From an uncultured Eubacteriales bacterium (lineage in GTDB: Bacteria > Bacillota > Clostridia > Oscillospirales > CAG-272), in the NCBI GenBank assembly GCA_934462885.1, contig CAKSJC010000090.1:1-6782 (forward strand): 6,782 bases of DNA, in the 5' to 3' direction. Below, piece by piece: positions 4,248 to 6,782 of this stretch. Every line of letters begins with the position of its first letter. The first letter of the stretch is position 1. A program made the translations under genes and the position numbers. The notes under the pieces are model-generated. The model worked only from the letters and a program-made list of their open reading frames with translations. It was not told the DNA's origin and searched no databases.

Positions 4248-6782
4248 TTATGACCGACAGGTATTTTCGAGAAGTTTTTTCTTGAAAATCTTTGCGACGG
4301 GATTTTCTTCCCTCAGGTCTATATTGCAGATTACGTATCTTTTTCCGTTATATACTTTTTCAGCGCATACGAGAACTTTTTGCCAATCTCCGTTGTCGTC
4401 CATGTTTCCGCTTGTCAGAATAGGAGTGAATCCTTCAGCCGTAAAGGTATTATACACTATCGGGGTTATCATATCCTCGTTTTTGTTATACCAGTATGAA
4501 AAATCCTTTTCTTTGAATGATGATACGGCAGGATGTCCGGTCTTGCGGCTGGCAAAGTGAACGGGAAGCATTCCGCAGGGCTTAACTTTTACTGTTTCGC
4601 CGGCTATCTGATATTCGCCGGATTCAAGCATATAAAAGAGCTCTGTGTTTTCATCGGGTTCATATTTTCCGACATCTGTGAACACTTCTATATTCTGATC
4701 GGCATATGTCACTGCGTTTCCGTTTTCGTCAAGAAGAACAGCGCGAAGAGTGAACGTTTTTCTGCCGTCAACCTTATCAATAACGAATTCAGCGGTTGAA
4801 ACATATGTTACATCGCACGGCGTAACATATGCCGAACTTTCTGCCGTCATGTCGCCAAGCTCGTAAACGACTTTATATTTTCCGCTGTTTACGGTGTCGT
4901 TGCATACATAAGATTCGACGGAGATCTTTTCTCCCTCAAAATATGTAAATCTGTCAGTGCGGAGAGACAGCATCATTGGTTCGAGTGCGTCTCTGTAAGC
5001 AAAGTATGCGGGCTTGGGGTTTCTGCGGCAGTCCATGATAGTTTTCATCCAACCGCTCGGCCAAGCGTCGATAAAGAGGTGTATGGCGTTTGACACCATT
5101 TTCGGGTTACGCCTGTACGCTTCCGTCATCATTTTTACGCCGAACGCCTGGAAAGTCTGACTTTTTTCTACCCAGTCTTCGAGAGAGTCGCCGTCGTCGT
5201 AGAAGAAATAGTGGAACATTGCGGTTTGCGCATTTACGATATTTTTCGGGTTAAACGGCTCGCGGAGCCATTCTTTCGGATACATCTCGCGCATTACTTC
5301 GGGGAAATCCAGTCCTTCGACTCCGTATTCACCGCAGCCGTAGTACCATCCCGGCTTGACGGGAAGCCAGTATCCCTTATAAAGAAGTCCGATATCAATA
5401 CCGTGACCGTTGTACCACATGGGATAACAATGGTTGTCAGGCATAGATTTGCACGGAGGATCGTAGTCGCCGTCAACATGCTTTATAACGCGGTCGGGAT
5501 TATGAAGCTTGACAACTGCGTCGCAGCAGTCAAAGAATGACATTAGCTCAGAACGGACAAGGTGTCTGTGAGGTTCGTTATTGGCATTCGGAAACGGTTC
5601 GTTTATATATGAGATAACTATATTACAAGCGTGATTGCGGACTATTCGCTCCATTTCTTCAGCTTGACGAACTCCTTCCGCGAATTTTGTTCTTCTCATT
5701 CCGCCGAAGAGCGGGAGGTCGGTCTGAGTCATAAGCCCGAGGCGGTCGCAGTACGTATATACTTCGTCCTGTACCGGGCGCTGCGTTATTCGGAGATAGT
5801 TCATGTTGCAAAGCTTGGCGAGAAGAATATCGTCTATGAGCTGATCGAAATCGCCGCGCAGAACGTCCTGCTGTTCAAAGCCCATGGTGTTAGCGCCGCG
5901 AAGGCGTATCTTTCTCCCGTTTAAGTAGAACATACCTTTAGGCTGTGAGTTTATGTCTTGAGTGAATGTGCGAACTCCGAACTGTTTTGCTTTTTTGTCG
6001 CAAAGCTTATCATCGCAATAGACTTCAGCTTGTATTTGGTAAAGATACGGCGTGTCGAGATCCCATATCTTTGGATCGTTTATCTCAAATGGGATCTTGA
6101 ATAGGTTTACTCCCTTTTCGGCGCAGATCTTTGTTCCTTTGCCAAGTTCGTCTTTTATTCCGGCTTCGGTGAGGGAGTCTCCCATACCGACTGTTTTCAT
6201 GGTTTCGGGGATATACTCAAAATTTTCAACTGCGGTCTCATCGAAGTTCTGACCGTATATGGAAAACTTTATCTTAAGATGTTTTTTTGCATAGTCGGCG
6301 TTCTGAACCTCGACCCAGATTTCATCTTTTCTTACGAAAATATCTGAAATGTTGATTCTGTTTCTTATTTCAAGAGCAACGTCGCCGTACAAACCCATCC
6401 CCGGAGGACAGTGATGCCAACCGAGGGCGGGGTCATCCCATCCGAGACCCGTAGCGGCGTAGAGCTTGTCTCCCTCTCTGCGGACATTGTCGGGACCGGT
6501 GGTTCCAAGGTAAACGAAATCGTTGAAAAGCTCTATCTTAAGCGTATTCTTTCCGGGTACGATATTTTCGTCTATACAGAATTCAAACGGAGAGAAAAAT
6601 CCCTCATGCATACCGACGAAAACTCCGTTTATATAAACGACGGCTTTGTAGTCCACGCCTTTGAAATGAATGTAATACGCCTTATCTTTGTTTATATTTG
6701 GGATTTCAAATTCTGTTTCGTAAGTTTTTTTTGCGTATCCTGTAGGTCCGCCGTAATCCGGAATCGTGACTTCTTTTCCGTC
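4248..6782 (-). CDS. Family-2 glycoside hydrolase, N-terminus outside the window
   Basis: The frame is open to the right edge, so 844 residues are visible (numbered from the codon at 6782-6780) and the true start lies beyond. Order: GH2 sugar-binding jelly roll (1 to about 137, with VVYINGVFVGMHEGFFSPFEF near 48-68 and GMGLYGDV at 128-135), Ig-like sandwich (to FGVRT at 268-272), then FYLNGRKIRLRGAN (285-298) leading into the TIM barrel (to about 600). The likely acid/base is Glu395 in YINEP and the likely nucleophile Glu485 in GCGEYG. An Ig-like domain (about 603-700) and a last domain (about 715-844, with FASRKTGHP) follow. The family splits retained-configuration beta-galactosides, glucuronides or mannosides; which one cannot be read here. 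It ends at TAA 4250-4248, 176 bases before the SLH gene, and no clear terminator is visible in that gap. GTG 6656 is an internal Val, not a start. Confidence 0.9.
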   Translation of the reverse strand, partial: DGKEVTIPDYGGPTGYAKKTYETEFEIPNINKDKAYYIHFKGVDYKAVVYINGVFVGMHEGFFSPFEFCIDENIVPGKNTLKIELFNDFVYLGTTGPDNVRREGDKLYAATGLGWDDPALGWHHCPPGMGLYGDVALEIRNRINISDIFVRKDEIWVEVQNADYAKKHLKIKFSIYGQNFDETAVENFEYIPETMKTVGMGDSLTEAGIKDELGKGTKICAEKGVNLFKIPFEINDPKIWDLDTPYLYQIQAEVYCDDKLCDKKAKQFGVRTFTQDINSQPKGMFYLNGRKIRLRGANTMGFEQQDVLRGDFDQLIDDILLAKLCNMNYLRITQRPVQDEVYTYCDRLGLMTQTDLPLFGGMRRTKFAEGVRQAEEMERIVRNHACNIVISYINEPFPNANNEPHRHLVRSELMSFFDCCDAVVKLHNPDRVIKHVDGDYDPPCKSMPDNHCYPMWYNGHGIDIGLLYKGYWLPVKPGWYYGCGEYGVEGLDFPEVMREMYPKEWLREPFNPKNIVNAQTAMFHYFFYDDGDSLEDWVEKSQTFQAFGVKMMTEAYRRNPKMVSNAIHLFIDAWPSGWMKTIMDCRRNPKPAYFAYRDALEPMMLSLRTDRFTYFEGEKISVESYVCNDTVNSGKYKVVYELGDMTAESSAYVTPCDVTYVSTAEFVIDKVDGRKTFTLRAVLLDENGNAVTYADQNIEVFTDVGKYEPDENTELFYMLESGEYQIAGETVKVKPCGMLPVHFASRKTGHPAVSSFKEKDFSYWYNKNEDMITPIVYNTFTAEGFTPILTSGNMDDNGDWQKVLVCAEKVYNGKRYVICNIDLREENPVAKIFKKKLLENTCRS

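Noticed and set aside
6654..6656. GTG as the start of the glycoside hydrolase
   Set aside because: The frame stays open to the window edge and the 42 upstream codons read as the typical start of the GH2 sugar-binding domain, so this GTG is an internal valine.

Overview
The window looks like part of a Clostridia-type Firmicutes genome. The evidence is moderate-to-low GC coding sequence, purine-rich ribosome binding sites (GGAG, GGTGAG), a PlsY-type acyltransferase, a Clostridia-style fusion of a family-2 glycosyltransferase with a GtrA membrane domain, and a secreted protein with S-layer homology (SLH) repeats. I cannot name a species.

Layout. The left edge holds the last 40 codons of an unidentified + strand gene with a Glu-rich tail, ending in two successive hairpins, the second a clear intrinsic terminator. 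Everything else is on the minus strand. Read in the direction of transcription: (a) a large family-2 glycoside hydrolase (6782 to 4248) whose N-terminus lies outside the window; (b) an exported protein with SLH repeats and a calcineurin-like metallophosphoesterase domain (4071 to 2134), closed by a long symmetrical terminator; (c) an intergenic stretch of about 300 bases with that terminator, an unexplained GC-richer segment and a good sigma-A-type promoter; (d) a two-gene unit made of a PlsY-family acyltransferase variant (1826 to 1203) and a degenerate glycosyltransferase-GtrA fusion (1175 to 222), which runs head-on into the + strand gene.

How the genes may fit together. The PlsY-like/GtrA pair shares one promoter and suggests a membrane lipid or lipid-linked sugar function (inference). 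The SLH phosphoesterase probably acts on the outer face of the cell wall. The glycoside hydrolase is probably a carbohydrate-utilisation enzyme. No shared pathway for (a) and (b) is visible.

I found no CRISPR array, insertion sequence, tRNA, rRNA or recognisable riboswitch, and nothing that amounts to a clear new defence or mobile system. The most interesting points are the glycosyltransferase domain that has lost its key acidic motifs yet is kept fused to an intact GtrA domain, its pairing with a motif-variant PlsY, and the GC-richer intergenic segment.
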